Shown: in pieces, positions 16,663 to 25,583 of the stretch
Numbering within the stretch: position 1 is the stretch's first letter
Layout: each line of letters opens with the position of its first letter
Source of the DNA: Parazoarcus communis
GTDB lineage: Bacteria > Pseudomonadota > Gammaproteobacteria > Burkholderiales > Rhodocyclaceae
Reading direction: 5' to 3'
Assembly (NCBI RefSeq): GCF_003111665.1
Contig: NZ_CP022188.1
Span: 1 to 64,000, forward strand
Length of the DNA stretch: 64,000 bases
Notes under the pieces: generated by a model
Database searches by the model: none
Told to the model about the DNA's origin: nothing
What the model saw: the letters and a program-made list of their open reading frames with translations, nothing else
Program-made: the position numbers and the translations under genes

Positions 16663-18462
16663 TCAGGACTTGTGCAGCTTGAACACCCACACCGAGCCAC
16701 CCTGCTCGAGCGTGTTGATGCGGCGGGCAACATCGCCCCCCCACAGCGGCACCGCACCGCCCCAGCCGGAAACGACAGCAATGTACTGCTCGCCATTCTC
16801 TTCCCAGGTCACCGGGGGCGCGATCACGCCGGAACCGGTCTGGAACTGCCACACTTCCTCACCCGTCGTGGCGTTGATCGCCTTCAGGTAACCCTCCGGC
16901 GTACCGTAGAACACGAGGTTGCCTGCGGTGGTCATTACGCCACCCCACAGCGGTGCGCTGTTCTTGACCTCCCACACGATCTTTCCGGACACCGGATCGA
17001 GTGCGCGCAGCGAGCCGATGTAATCCTCGTACAGCGGCTTGATGGTAAAGCCGGCACCCAGATACGCCGCGCCGCGCTTGTAAGACACGGGCTCATTCCA
17101 GATGTCCATGCCCCACTCGTTGGCCGGTACGTAGAACAAGCCGGTCTTCGGGCTGAAAGCCATCGGCATCTGGTTCTTGCCACCGAGGAAGGACGGTGCT
17201 GCAAACACCACTTCGCCCTTCTTGCCGTCGCCACCCGCTTCGGTGAAGGGGTTGCCCGGACGCTTGTCGTCGTTGTACATCGGACGGCCGGTCTTGAGGT
17301 CGTAACCCTTTGCCCAGTCGATGCGGCTCACGAAGGGGAAGGCATTGATCAGCTTGCCGTTGGTGCGGTCATTGACGAGGAAGAAGCCGTTCCGGTCGGC
17401 CTTGCCACCGGCCTTCACCATCTTGCCGGTCGTCGGGTCACTGTACTCGAAGGAGATGAATTCGTTCACCCCGTCGAAGTCCCAGCCGTCATGCGGCGTG
17501 CCCTGGAAGTGCCACACGATCTTGCCGGTGTCGGGATTGATCGCGAGCGTGGAGGACGAGTACAGGTTGTCGCCCGGACGCAGCCAGCTGTTCCACGGTG
17601 AGGGGTTGCCGGTGCCGATGTAGATCAGGTCGGTATCCGGATCATAGTAGGCCGCCTGCCAGGGTGCCGCGCCGCCGGTCTTCCACAGATCGCCAGGCCA
17701 GGTCGCGTTGGTCTTGCCGGAGATGCCGTTATCGACCGGCTTGCCGTCCTTGTCGAACCTGTGGCCCATGTGGCCTTCGACCGTCGGGCGACTCCAGACC
17801 AGCTTGCCCGTCTTGGCATCACGCGCATCCACCCGGCCGACAACGCCGAACTCGCCCCCGGAGTTGCCGGTAATGACCATGCCCTTGACGATCTGCGGCG
17901 CAGCGGTGAAGGAGTAACCCGCCTTGTAGTCCTCGATCGTCTCGCGCCACACCACCTTGCCGGTGTCCTTGTCCAGTGCCACGAGCTTGGCATCGAGCGT
18001 GCCGAAGATCACCAGGTTGTCGTAGATCGCGGCGCCGCGATTGATCACGTCGCAGCACGGCATGATGCCGTCAGGCAGGCGGGCCTCGTACTTCCACAAC
18101 TTCTCGCCGGTCTTGGCATCGAGCGCGAACAGACGGCTATAGGAAGCGGTTACGTACATCTTGCCGTCGAAGATGAGGGGCTGGGACTGCTGACCGCGCT
18201 GCTTCTCGCCGCCGAACGAGAACGACCAGGCCGGAACGAGATCCTTCACCGTGTCGGTATTGACCTGCGTCAGCGGGCTGTAGCGCTGGCCCTTGGTCCC
18301 CAGACCGTGAGTGACCACCTGGGTGGTGATCGTGGCGTCGTTGACGATGTCGTCATTGGTGACTTCTTTCGCGGTGGCCTGCGTCGCGCCCAGCACCAGC
18401 AGCGCGCCGGCAATGACGCTCAGCCGGCGTGGTACGGCAGACATCCTTGATCTTGTACTCAT
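16663..18462 (-). CDS. PQQ-dependent alcohol dehydrogenase with lanthanide-type active-site Asp
   Basis: This 599-residue periplasmic quinoprotein has a signal peptide (about 1-32, ending QATAKE) and the eight-bladed propeller of methanol/ethanol dehydrogenases. Visible active-site features are the vicinal cysteine pair C136-C137 ([10 protein letters not shown]), the metal ligand E204 in [10 protein letters not shown]286 in GTGNPSPW, and WDFDGVNE with the catalytic D328. D330, two residues later, is the extra acid that marks lanthanide-using enzymes (XoxF, PedH/ExaF types); calcium enzymes have Ala or Ser there. It oxidises primary alcohols or aldehydes and hands electrons to cytochrome c. 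A sigma-54 element lies 87-102 nt upstream. The start MSTRSRM follows a GGAGGAG-type site. Whether it is XoxF-like or ExaF-like is not resolved. Confidence 0.9.
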   Translation of the reverse strand: MSTRSRMSAVPRRLSVIAGALLVLGATQATAKEVTNDDIVNDATITTQVVTHGLGTKGQRYSPLTQVNTDTVKDLVPAWSFSFGGEKQRGQQSQPLIFDGKMYVTASYSRLFALDAKTGEKLWKYEARLPDGIMPCCDVINRGAAIYDNLVIFGTLDAKLVALDKDTGKVVWRETIEDYKAGYSFTAAPQIVKGMVITGNSGGEFGVVGRVDARDAKTGKLVWSRPTVEGHMGHRFDKDGKPVDNGISGKTNATWPGDLWKTGGAAPWQAAYYDPDTDLIYIGTGNPSPWNSWLRPGDNLYSSSTLAINPDTGKIVWHFQGTPHDGWDFDGVNEFISFEYSDPTTGKMVKAGGKADRNGFFLVNDRTNGKLINAFPFVSRIDWAKGYDLKTGRPMYNDDKRPGNPFTEAGGDGKKGEVVFAAPSFLGGKNQMPMAFSPKTGLFYVPANEWGMDIWNEPVSYKRGAAYLGAGFTIKPLYEDYIGSLRALDPVSGKIVWEVKNSAPLWGGVMTTAGNLVFYGTPEGYLKAINATTGEEVWQFQTGSGVIAPPVTWEENGEQYIAVVSGWGGAVPLWGGDVARRINTLEQGGSVWVFKLHKS

Positions 18463-18548
18463 CGTGCTCCTCCTTGGTCTCTCGGTATTTGTCTCAGGCA
18501 AGCTCCTGCGGATCGTGCAGACGCCGCAGACCTCCTGCCCTCCCTGTC

Positions 18549-18564
18549 TGCAAGCGTCATGCCA
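18549..18564 (-). promoter_or_regulatory. sigma-54 (-24/-12) promoter for the PQQ dehydrogenase
   Basis: On the minus strand the sequence TGGCATGACGCTTGCA matches the sigma-54 consensus, with GG and GC separated by exactly 10 nt. It points at the dehydrogenase gene starting at 18462. The 311-nt intergenic region (18463-18773) holds no gene. Confidence 0.7.
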
Positions 18565-18707
18565 TCCCGCAAGCACTGCCCGCCGGTTCCACCCGGCGCC
18601 GGTGCCTGTATCAAATCAAGGCAAGTGCTCCAAAACGGAACACGAAACAACACATGACACACCTGTGAAGCGTGCACGCCCCGCGCCAGACTGCTGGGCA
18701 AGGCGAC

Positions 18708-18723
18708 TGGCACAGGCATTGCA
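18708..18723 (+). promoter_or_regulatory. sigma-54 (-24/-12) promoter for the SoxYZ-like operon
   Basis: TGGCACAGGCATTGCA matches the sigma-54 consensus with the invariant GG-N10-GC spacing and lies 50 nt before the carrier gene start. It faces away from the equivalent element on the other strand, leaving about 143 nt between them for an activator site. Confidence 0.72.
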
Positions 18724-18773
18724 TGTAGAGAGCAAGAACGGCGTGGCACGAACCGCGCCCCGGAGGAGACACG

Positions 18774-19556
18774 ATGCGTCTGATCACACTGATCGCCGGC
18801 GCGGCCCTGGCATTTGCCCTGGCGCCGCTTGCGTCCGCAGCAGCTGAAAGCCCCACCCAGGACCCGCTCGGTTCCTCGCGCTGGGGCGACATGAAGCGCG
18901 AGTTCTTTCGCGACGAGCGGGTCGTCTTCGACGAGCGCGTGAAGGTGTCCGCACCTGCCACGGCAGAAGACGCCATGAACGTGCCGGTCAAGGTGGATGC
19001 CAGCGCCCTCGCCGGGGTTGAGGAAGTTCTGGTCTTCGCCGACTTCAACCCGATCGTGAAGGCGCTCAGCTTTGAACCCGGACAGGCACGCAGCGTCCTC
19101 GGCTTCCGCCTCAAGCTGCAGCAATCAACCCCGGTCCGCGCTGCGGCGCGCACGGCGGATGGCGTCTGGCATGTTGGCGGCACCTGGGTCAATACCACCG
19201 GTGGCGGCTGTACCCTGCCCTCGACCGGCGCCGGCTCGCCGGAGTGGGAGCAACGCCTGAACGAGGTCAGCGCACGCCTGTGGCCACGAATCGATGGCGG
19301 CACCCGGTTGCGCCTGCAGGTGATCCATCCGATGGATACCGGCCTGGCCCCGGGCATTCCGGTGTTTCACATCGATGAACTGGGCGTGCTGCTGGCCGGC
19401 GGCGGGCAGTTGATGATGATCCGTCCGGCCGAACCCGTTTCCGAGAATCCGCTGTTCACCATCGACATCCCCCCCGGCGTCCTCGGCACCGGCGCAGTGA
19501 AGGTGAGCGGGCGCGACAACAACGGCAACCGCATCGACGCGGAGGTGACGCAATGA
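18774..19556 (+). CDS. quinoprotein-associated fused SoxYZ-like carrier protein
   Basis: The 260-residue protein has a signal peptide (about 1-23, ending PLASAAA) and resembles SoxY (about 35-150) fused to SoxZ (about 165-258). It matches the carrier described beside PQQ dehydrogenases in the proposed quinoprotein relay system. SoxY carries substrate on a C-terminal GGC; here the corresponding cysteine is in TGGGCTLP near residue 146, between the halves. It overlaps the zinc hydrolase gene by 4 nt. A GGAGGAG site precedes the ATG. Its biochemical role, perhaps carrying a covalent intermediate or PQQ-related ligand, is not established. Confidence 0.82.
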   Translation: MRLITLIAGAALAFALAPLASAAAESPTQDPLGSSRWGDMKREFFRDERVVFDERVKVSAPATAEDAMNVPVKVDASALAGVEEVLVFADFNPIVKALSFEPGQARSVLGFRLKLQQSTPVRAAARTADGVWHVGGTWVNTTGGGCTLPSTGAGSPEWEQRLNEVSARLWPRIDGGTRLRLQVIHPMDTGLAPGIPVFHIDELGVLLAGGGQLMMIRPAEPVSENPLFTIDIPPGVLGTGAVKVSGRDNNGNRIDAEVTQ

Positions 19557-20527
19557 GCAGGCGGCATATCGTGACCCGTGTCCCGAAACTGATTGCGGCC
19601 CTCGCGCTCGGCCTGCATGCCCTGCTGTTCTCTCCCGCCACGCTCGCCGCAGCCTTCGACTACGAACTCGCACCACAGAAGATTGCCGACGGGGTCTACG
19701 TGCTGCTCGGCCTCAAGGAGGACTTCTCCTTCGACAACGGCGGCAACATCGTGAATACCGGCTTCATCGTCGGCCCCAGCGGCATCACCGTGATCGACAC
19801 CGGCTCCTCGAAGCGCTACGGCGAGCAGTTGCGCGCCGCCATCGCCCGCATCAGCCCCTTGCCGATCGTGAAGGTGATCAACACCCACCATCATCCGGAC
19901 CATTTCCTCGGCAATCAGGCCTTCCCTGCGGACACGCTGTCGGCCACCGCGGTGACCATGCAGGGGATCGGCGACGAAGGCCCGGCCTTTCTCGACAACA
20001 TGTACCGCCTCAACGGCGACTGGATGCTCGAAACCGAGATCGCCGCGCCGCACGCCACGCTCGCCGCGGGCCGGGTCGACGCGGGCGGGCGCACACTCGA
20101 ACTCATTGCCTTGAGCGGCCACACCCCGGCGGACCTTGCCGTGCTCGACATCGCCAGCGGCACCCTGTTCGCCTCCGATCTGGTGTTCAACGGCCGCGCG
20201 CCCACCACGCCGCATGCCAGCATCGACCAGTGGCTGAAGGCGCTCGACCAGCTGCAGCAGATCGACTTCCGCCACATCGTTCCCGGACACGGCGATCCTG
20301 CCACGGACAAGGCGCCCATCGAGCAGACCCGCCGCTACCTGCAATGGCTGCAGCACTCCATCCGCGAAGGCGCCGAACAGGGGCTGGACATGACCGAGAT
20401 GCTGGCGCGCCCCGTGCCCGCCGAGTTCTCCGGACTCGCCGAGGTCTCCAGGGAGTACCAGCGCTCGGTAACCCATCTGTACCCGGAGGCGGAGCGGGCC
20501 GCCCTGAGCGCAGGAGGTCGAAAGTGA
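19553..20527 (+). CDS. quinoprotein relay zinc metallohydrolase (metallo-beta-lactamase fold)
   Basis: The 324-residue exported protein (signal peptide ending SPATLAAA) has the full metallo-beta-lactamase zinc set: NTHHHPDHFLGN, the SGHTPADLAV histidine, the FASDLVFNG aspartate and the VPGHGDP histidine. It resembles SoxH-like hydrolases associated with PQQ dehydrogenases. It overlaps the SoxYZ-like carrier upstream (ATGA) and is followed 43 nt later by a sensor kinase. Together they form an operon driven from the sigma-54 element at 18708. Substrate is unknown; release of something bound to the carrier is a reasonable guess. Confidence 0.83.
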   Translation: MSRRHIVTRVPKLIAALALGLHALLFSPATLAAAFDYELAPQKIADGVYVLLGLKEDFSFDNGGNIVNTGFIVGPSGITVIDTGSSKRYGEQLRAAIARISPLPIVKVINTHHHPDHFLGNQAFPADTLSATAVTMQGIGDEGPAFLDNMYRLNGDWMLETEIAAPHATLAAGRVDAGGRTLELIALSGHTPADLAVLDIASGTLFASDLVFNGRAPTTPHASIDQWLKALDQLQQIDFRHIVPGHGDPATDKAPIEQTRRYLQWLQHSIREGAEQGLDMTEMLARPVPAEFSGLAEVSREYQRSVTHLYPEAERAALSAGGRK

Positions 20528-20570
20528 ACCTCCCCGTCCACCGAATGCTTGCAATGGAGGCGCACCCGCG

Positions 20571-21974
20571 ATGAAGATCGATACCGCCAACCTGCTCCGA
20601 TATCGGCTGGGCAGCAGTACCCCCATCAGCCTGCACGCGCGCCTCAGCCTGATCATCACTGCCCTGTTCGCCCTTGCGCTGATGGCGGGTACGGCCGTGT
20701 GGACAAGTGAAGCACGCAACACCATCCATGAGGAAACCGAGGCGGCCAATCGCGTCGCAGCACAGTGGCTCAGTGTGCTGGTGACCGAAACCCGGCGTGA
20801 CCCGATGCGCGCCGAGACAAGCCTGGTAACCGCACTGCAAGAGATCGGCCGCATCCGCGCCCATGTGATCGAGGCAAGCACGACCCGCGGCGAAGTCGTC
20901 TATCGCTCGCCCGGCCCCACCTACAAGGCAGGGCGCAGCGCCCCGGAATGGTTTGCGGCACGCCTCACGCCGCAACTGCCGCTGCGCCATTTCGCCACCG
21001 GAGACCTGCAGCTGAGCCTGATCCCCGACCCGTCGCGCTCGGTGCTCGACGCCTGGGACGACCTCCGCGCCCTGTCCGGCTGGTGCCTGGCCCTGCTCCT
21101 GCTGGCCTGGCTCGGCAGTCATGCCGCACTCAACCGTGCGCTGCAGCCGCTGCGGGCAATTGACGACGCCTTCGCGCGGGGCGCAGCAGGCAGTTTCGAC
21201 CGTCGCCTTGCCGTGGGCGGTGTGCCCGAGCTCGATCGCCTCGCGCATAGCTACAACCTGCTGGCCGAACGGCTCGACCACAGCCTGGCCGACAACACCC
21301 GGCTGGAAGCGGACCAGCGTTTCGCACACGCGCTGCAAAGCCGTCTGGAGGAGGATCGCCGGGCCATCGCCCGCGAACTCCATGATGAACTCGCGCAGGG
21401 CATCACCGCCGTACGCGCCATCGCAGGCGCGATTCAGCAGCGCAGTACCGACCAGCCCGGCATCCATGGCAGCGCCCAGGCCATCGTATCCATGGCGGGT
21501 CAGATGCATGACGGGGTGCGCGCAATCCTGCAGCGCCTGCGCCCGCCCAGTCTTGGCCGCGGCGGCGTCGACGCGGCGGTGAAGACGCTGTGTGAGCAAT
21601 GGTCCACGCTGCATCCCGACATCCGCCTCAAGTGCAGCACCGAGACGCCGGGGCGCGAAGTCGACGATGCGCTGCAGCTCACGGTGCAGCGCCTGCTGCA
21701 GGAGGGGCTGACCAACGTGGTACGCCACGCCGGGGCCAGCGAGGTCGACGTCGCGCTGCACTGCGCGGACAGCAGCATCGAGCTGCGCATCACCGACAAC
21801 GGCTGCGGCCTCGGTGCGCCCTGCACTGACGACCGCCCGCGTTACGGCCTGACCGGCATGCAGGAACGCACGCTGGCACTCGGCGGCGAACTGCGCTTCG
21901 AGCCCGCGCCCCGGGGCGGGCTGAGCGTTTGCGCCACCCTGCCCCTCGACACACCCACGGAGACCACGATATGA
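20571..21974 (+). CDS. NarL-type membrane sensor histidine kinase
   Basis: The 467-residue kinase has a first transmembrane helix at about 25-45 and a periplasmic sensor region of about 130 residues. A second helix (about 165-185, WCLALLLLAWLGSHAAL) leads to a HAMP-like linker, a HisKA_3 dimerisation domain and an HATPase domain. H271 in ARELHDELAQ is the phospho-acceptor. N- and G-boxes are in LTNVVRHAG and ITDNGCGLG. Its stop overlaps the response regulator start (ATGA). Its position suggests that it senses the alcohol, the metal or the redox state of the quinoprotein system. Confidence 0.88.
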   Translation: MKIDTANLLRYRLGSSTPISLHARLSLIITALFALALMAGTAVWTSEARNTIHEETEAANRVAAQWLSVLVTETRRDPMRAETSLVTALQEIGRIRAHVIEASTTRGEVVYRSPGPTYKAGRSAPEWFAARLTPQLPLRHFATGDLQLSLIPDPSRSVLDAWDDLRALSGWCLALLLLAWLGSHAALNRALQPLRAIDDAFARGAAGSFDRRLAVGGVPELDRLAHSYNLLAERLDHSLADNTRLEADQRFAHALQSRLEEDRRAIARELHDELAQGITAVRAIAGAIQQRSTDQPGIHGSAQAIVSMAGQMHDGVRAILQRLRPPSLGRGGVDAAVKTLCEQWSTLHPDIRLKCSTETPGREVDDALQLTVQRLLQEGLTNVVRHAGASEVDVALHCADSSIELRITDNGCGLGAPCTDDRPRYGLTGMQERTLALGGELRFEPAPRGGLSVCATLPLDTPTETTI

Positions 21975-22615
21975 CATCGCTGAACGGACTGCGCATCCTG
22001 CTCGCCGACGATCACGCCATCGTCCGCATGGGCTTCCGCCTGCTGATCGAAGGCGCCGGTGCCACCGTTGTCGCCGAAGCCAATAGCGGCGAAACCGCGC
22101 TTGCCCTGCATGCCGAACACCGACCCAACGCGCTGGTGATGGATGTATCCATGCCCGGCATGGGCGGGCTCGCCGCGCTCGAACGCCTGCTGGCCCGCGA
22201 CCGCGACGCCAGGGTACTGATGCTGTCGGCGCATGAGGACACGCAGATTCCCTCGCGCGCGCTGCAGGCCGGTGCCACCGGCTATCTTTCCAAGCGTGCC
22301 GACCCGACCGAGCTGATCAGGGCAATCGGCGCGGTGGCGGGTGGTCAGCGCTACATCGACACCGATCTCGCGCCGCGCCTCGCCCTCGCCTGCCTGGGCA
22401 GCAGCAGTGATCCCGCGGACACGCTGACCGGCAAGGAATTCAGCGTCTTCCTGCAGCTCGCCCGCGGACACTCGGTAACCGAAGTCGCCAGCACGCTCAA
22501 GCTCAGCACCAGCACCGTAGGCACCCACCTGTATCACATCAAGCAGAAGCTCAACGCCGCAAACGCGGCCGAACTCGCACTGATCGCAGTGCGTTCAGGC
22601 CTGGTGGAAGCCTGA
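21971..22615 (+). CDS. LuxR/NarL-family response regulator
   Basis: The 214-residue protein has a receiver domain with the acidic pair in LLADDHAIVRMGF and phospho-acceptor D58 in VMDVSMPGMGG. A C-terminal LuxR helix-turn-helix (about 148-205) contains VTEVASTLKLSTSTVGTHL. It is translationally coupled to the kinase. It lacks the AAA+ domain required to activate sigma-54, so it cannot itself drive the sigma-54 promoters at this locus. It may act on another promoter or an activator gene elsewhere. The convergent TRAP gene ends 12 nt after its stop. Confidence 0.9.
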   Translation: MTSLNGLRILLADDHAIVRMGFRLLIEGAGATVVAEANSGETALALHAEHRPNALVMDVSMPGMGGLAALERLLARDRDARVLMLSAHEDTQIPSRALQAGATGYLSKRADPTELIRAIGAVAGGQRYIDTDLAPRLALACLGSSSDPADTLTGKEFSVFLQLARGHSVTEVASTLKLSTSTVGTHLYHIKQKLNAANAAELALIAVRSGLVEA

Positions 22616-22626
22616 ACGGAAGCGCC

Positions 22627-23901
22627 TCAGCGGTAGACCAGGTCGCGCAGGGCCAGGCTCAGCTGCGGCACATAGGTAATCAGCAGCAGGCAGGCGACGA
22701 CCGTGCCGACAAAGGGCAGCAGGGGACGGATCAGCCGCTCGAGCGGAACCCTGGCAATGGAGCCGGCAGCGAACAGGTTCACCCCGAACGGCGGGGTGAT
22801 CATGCCCAGTGCCAGGTTGATCACCATGATGATGCCGAAGTGCACCGGATCGATGCCAAAGGCCACTGCCACCGGCAGCAGCAGCGGCGCCAGCACGACG
22901 ATCGAGGCCGAAGTCTCGATGAACATGCCGATCACGAACAGCGCCGCATTCACGCCCAGCAGGAAACTGACCTTGTCGCTGAACACCTGCGCCAGCCACT
23001 GGCCAAGCGCATCCGGCACGCCGGCGCGATTGAGCAGAAAGCCGAACACGCCCGCGTTGGCGATGATGAACATGATGGTCGCTGTCGACACCACCGAGCG
23101 ATGCAGGGTGGCCGACAGGGTGGAAAAACTGATGCGGCGGTAGATCAGCATGCCCACCACCACCGCGTACACCACCGCAACCACCGACGCCTCGGTCGGC
23201 GTGAAGATGCCGCCGTAGATGCCGCCCAGAATGATGGCCGGCATCAGCAAGGCCAGCCACGCGCGCTTGAACGCCGGCCACAGTGCGAGCCGGCCCTCGC
23301 CGTCTTCGAGCCCCAGGCCATTGCGACGGGCGTACAGCCACACGTAGGCCATCAGCGCACCGGCAATCAGGATGCCCGGCACCACGCCGGCAATGAACAG
23401 CTCGCCGGTGGAGGTATCGGTGGAGACCGCAAACAGGATCATCGGAATCGAGGGCGGAATGATCACGCCCAGCTCGGCCGCCGTCGCCTGCAGCGAGGCG
23501 GCAAAGGGCGCGGGGTAGCCGTGACGCACCATGGCCGGGATCAGGATCGCGCCGACCGCAAACGTGGTGGCGACGCTGGAGCCCGCGACCGCGGCGAAGA
23601 TCATGCAGGTGACAACACAGGCCATCGCCAGCCCGCCCTGCACGCCGCCAACCAGGCTCTTGGCGAACTCGACCATGCGTTCGGAGATACCGCCGGCCTC
23701 CATCAGGTTACCCGCCAGGATGAAGAAGGGAATCGCGACCAGCGGATACTTGTCGAGCGCGGCGTAGAGCTGCTGCGCCACCACCAGCGAGGGCAGGTTT
23801 GCCGCACTCACGCCCGCCATGGCGCCCAGGCCGATCGACACCGCAATCGGCACCGTCAGGCCGAAAAACACGAGCATCGAGACAATCATCAGCTGGGACA
23901 T
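22627..23901 (-). CDS. TRAP transporter large permease (DctM), system 2
   Basis: The 424-residue multi-spanning protein has DctM features: IPFFILAGNLMEAGGISERM near residue 57, the GSSVATTFAVGAILIPAM stretch and IPPSIPMILFAVSTDTS. It belongs to the C4-dicarboxylate-type subfamily. It is the last gene of a leftward PQM operon, 50 nt after the small subunit, and ends 12 nt from the convergent response regulator. Confidence 0.88.
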   Translation of the reverse strand: MSQLMIVSMLVFFGLTVPIAVSIGLGAMAGVSAANLPSLVVAQQLYAALDKYPLVAIPFFILAGNLMEAGGISERMVEFAKSLVGGVQGGLAMACVVTCMIFAAVAGSSVATTFAVGAILIPAMVRHGYPAPFAASLQATAAELGVIIPPSIPMILFAVSTDTSTGELFIAGVVPGILIAGALMAYVWLYARRNGLGLEDGEGRLALWPAFKRAWLALLMPAIILGGIYGGIFTPTEASVVAVVYAVVVGMLIYRRISFSTLSATLHRSVVSTATIMFIIANAGVFGFLLNRAGVPDALGQWLAQVFSDKVSFLLGVNAALFVIGMFIETSASIVVLAPLLLPVAVAFGIDPVHFGIIMVINLALGMITPPFGVNLFAAGSIARVPLERLIRPLLPFVGTVVACLLLITYVPQLSLALRDLVYR

Positions 23902-23951
23902 GGTGGGGCTACCGCATTGTTCGTGAAAGAATGGACCGGGTCGGGCTGGCG

Positions 23952-24449
23952 TCAGCCCTGCGCGTCGTTACGCAAGGCCGGGGTCTCGGCGCTGTCGCCG
24001 AGCCGGGCCAGGACGGCGATCGCAGCCAGCGTGGCGCCAATCGGGATGGCGATGTAGACCCAGGAGATCGAAATGTCGAGACTGGGCACGGTCTGAAAGC
24101 GCACCCGCCAGGTCATCTGGCCGCCGATCCAGGCAAGGAAGCCGAGGAAGCCGGCGCAGATGAGGCTCACCAGCAGATCGAGCCAGCGCCGGTAGAACGT
24201 ACCGAGCAGATTGCGCAGCAACTCCACCCCCAGCATCATGCCCTGACGAAAGGCCAGCGCGACGCCGAGCAGGACGGTCCAGATCAGCAGCGCACGGGTG
24301 AGGACCTCGCTCCAGTCTGCCGGTGCTTCGAGCACGAAGCGCGCGATGACCTGCCAGAAGCCGGCCGCGACCGCGGCGACCAGAAACAGCTGGGCCAGGA
24401 TGGACACGCTCTTGAACAGAATGCGGTCCAGACGACGAATCAGAGTCAT
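23952..24449 (-). CDS. TRAP transporter small permease (DctQ), system 2
   Basis: The 165-residue membrane protein has four hydrophobic segments with VIARFVLEAPADWSEVLTRA and the FRQGMMLGVELL motif typical of DctQ. The ATG at 24449 (MTLIRRL) is chosen; a TTG at 24470 would add seven residues. It lies between the binding protein and the large permease. Confidence 0.83.
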   Translation of the reverse strand: MTLIRRLDRILFKSVSILAQLFLVAAVAAGFWQVIARFVLEAPADWSEVLTRALLIWTVLLGVALAFRQGMMLGVELLRNLLGTFYRRWLDLLVSLICAGFLGFLAWIGGQMTWRVRFQTVPSLDISISWVYIAIPIGATLAAIAVLARLGDSAETPALRNDAQG

Positions 24450-24550
24450 TTTGCTGCCCGGAAAAAACAATGTCGGCCCTCAGGCCGACAGATGCACGGG
24501 GCATGCGGCGGACCCGCGAGGGCCGACCGCATGCGTCTGCCGCACGGGAC

Positions 24551-25537
24551 TCAGCGGGTGTTCCTGATCGATTCGATCAGCGCCTTGTCGAATTTCTTGT
24601 AGTACTCGGGGTACACCGGTGCCATCGCGTCCTCGAAGGACTTGCGATCAACCTTGGTCACGATTTCCATGCCTTCAGCCTTGAGCTGCTCCACGCCGGT
24701 CTTCTCGACATTGTCGACGAAGTCGCGCATGGCCTGCGAAGCCTTCTTGGCGGCTTCGAGGAATTGCTGCTTCTCGGCATCCGACAGGCCTTCGTAGACC
24801 GTCGGCGAAACCATGATCACGGTCGGCGCGTAGACGTGGCCGGTCAGCGACAGGTATTTCTGCAGCTGCGACAGCTTGGCCGAGGTAATGACCGACAGCG
24901 GATTTTCCTGGCCGTCGATGGTGCCCTGCTGCAGCGCAGTGGCCACTTCCGGCCAGGCCATCGGCGTCGGCAGGATGCCGATCTGGCGGAACGCGAGGAT
25001 GTGGATCTGGTTCTCGGTGGTGCGGATCTTCAGCCCCTTGGCATCGGCCGCGCTGGTCACCGGGCGCTTGCTGTTGGTGAGGTGACGGAAGCCCTGCTCA
25101 CCCCAGGCCAGTGCAACCAGACCGCGCTTCGAGAACTCGGACAGCATGTCCTGACCGATCTTGCCGTCCAGCACCTTGCGTGCGTGCGTGAGGTCGCGCA
25201 TCAGGAAGGGAATGTCGAACACGCCGGTCTGCGGCACGAAGTTGAGCGTCGCACCGGTCGACAGGATGGCCGCATCAATCGTACCCAGCTGCAGGCCTTC
25301 GATGACTTCACGCTCACCGCCCAGCGCACTGTTCGGGAATTGCTGCACCTTGAACTTGCCCTTGCTGGACGCCTCGAGTGACTTCGAAAACGCTTCGCCG
25401 CCCGCACCGTAGTGCGAACTGGCCGACAGCGCATAGGCCATCTTCAGGGTGGTTTCCGCTGCTGCGGGCGCTGCGGCGCCGACACCGGCGATGGCGGTAA
25501 AGGCTGCAAGAATGGGGGCAAGCCAGGGTTTGCGCAT
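24551..25537 (-). CDS. TRAP transporter substrate-binding protein (DctP), system 2
   Basis: The 328-residue exported protein has a signal peptide (ending GVGAAAPAAAE) and DctP motifs: ALGGEREVIEGLQLGTID, then LKIRTTENQIHILAF with the conserved ligand Arg, and the QQGTIDGQENPL segment. It is a C4-dicarboxylate-type binding protein. The start at 25537 follows a CCGGAG ribosome site; an upstream ATG at 25567 is less well placed. A 17-bp dyad sits 30 nt upstream. Confidence 0.88.
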   Translation of the reverse strand: MRKPWLAPILAAFTAIAGVGAAAPAAAETTLKMAYALSASSHYGAGGEAFSKSLEASSKGKFKVQQFPNSALGGEREVIEGLQLGTIDAAILSTGATLNFVPQTGVFDIPFLMRDLTHARKVLDGKIGQDMLSEFSKRGLVALAWGEQGFRHLTNSKRPVTSAADAKGLKIRTTENQIHILAFRQIGILPTPMAWPEVATALQQGTIDGQENPLSVITSAKLSQLQKYLSLTGHVYAPTVIMVSPTVYEGLSDAEKQQFLEAAKKASQAMRDFVDNVEKTGVEQLKAEGMEIVTKVDRKSFEDAMAPVYPEYYKKFDKALIESIRNTR

Positions 25538-25566
25538 CGAATATCTCCGGGGAATTTCTGAAAACA

Positions 25567-25583
25567 TGCCGATCAGATCGGCA
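25567..25583. promoter_or_regulatory. 17-bp dyad upstream of TRAP system 2; rest of the 438-nt gap empty
   Basis: TGCCGAT-CAG-ATCGGCA is a perfect inverted repeat 30 nt before the binding-protein start, a plausible operator. The rest of the gap 25538-25975 shows no supportable gene; the promoter of the glutathione S-transferase gene must lie in its right half. Confidence 0.5.

Noticed and set aside
16663..18462. Naming the dehydrogenase xoxF
   Set aside because: The lanthanide Asp is shared by XoxF and ExaF/PedH types, and the neighbourhood lacks xoxG/xoxJ; the clade needs a tree.
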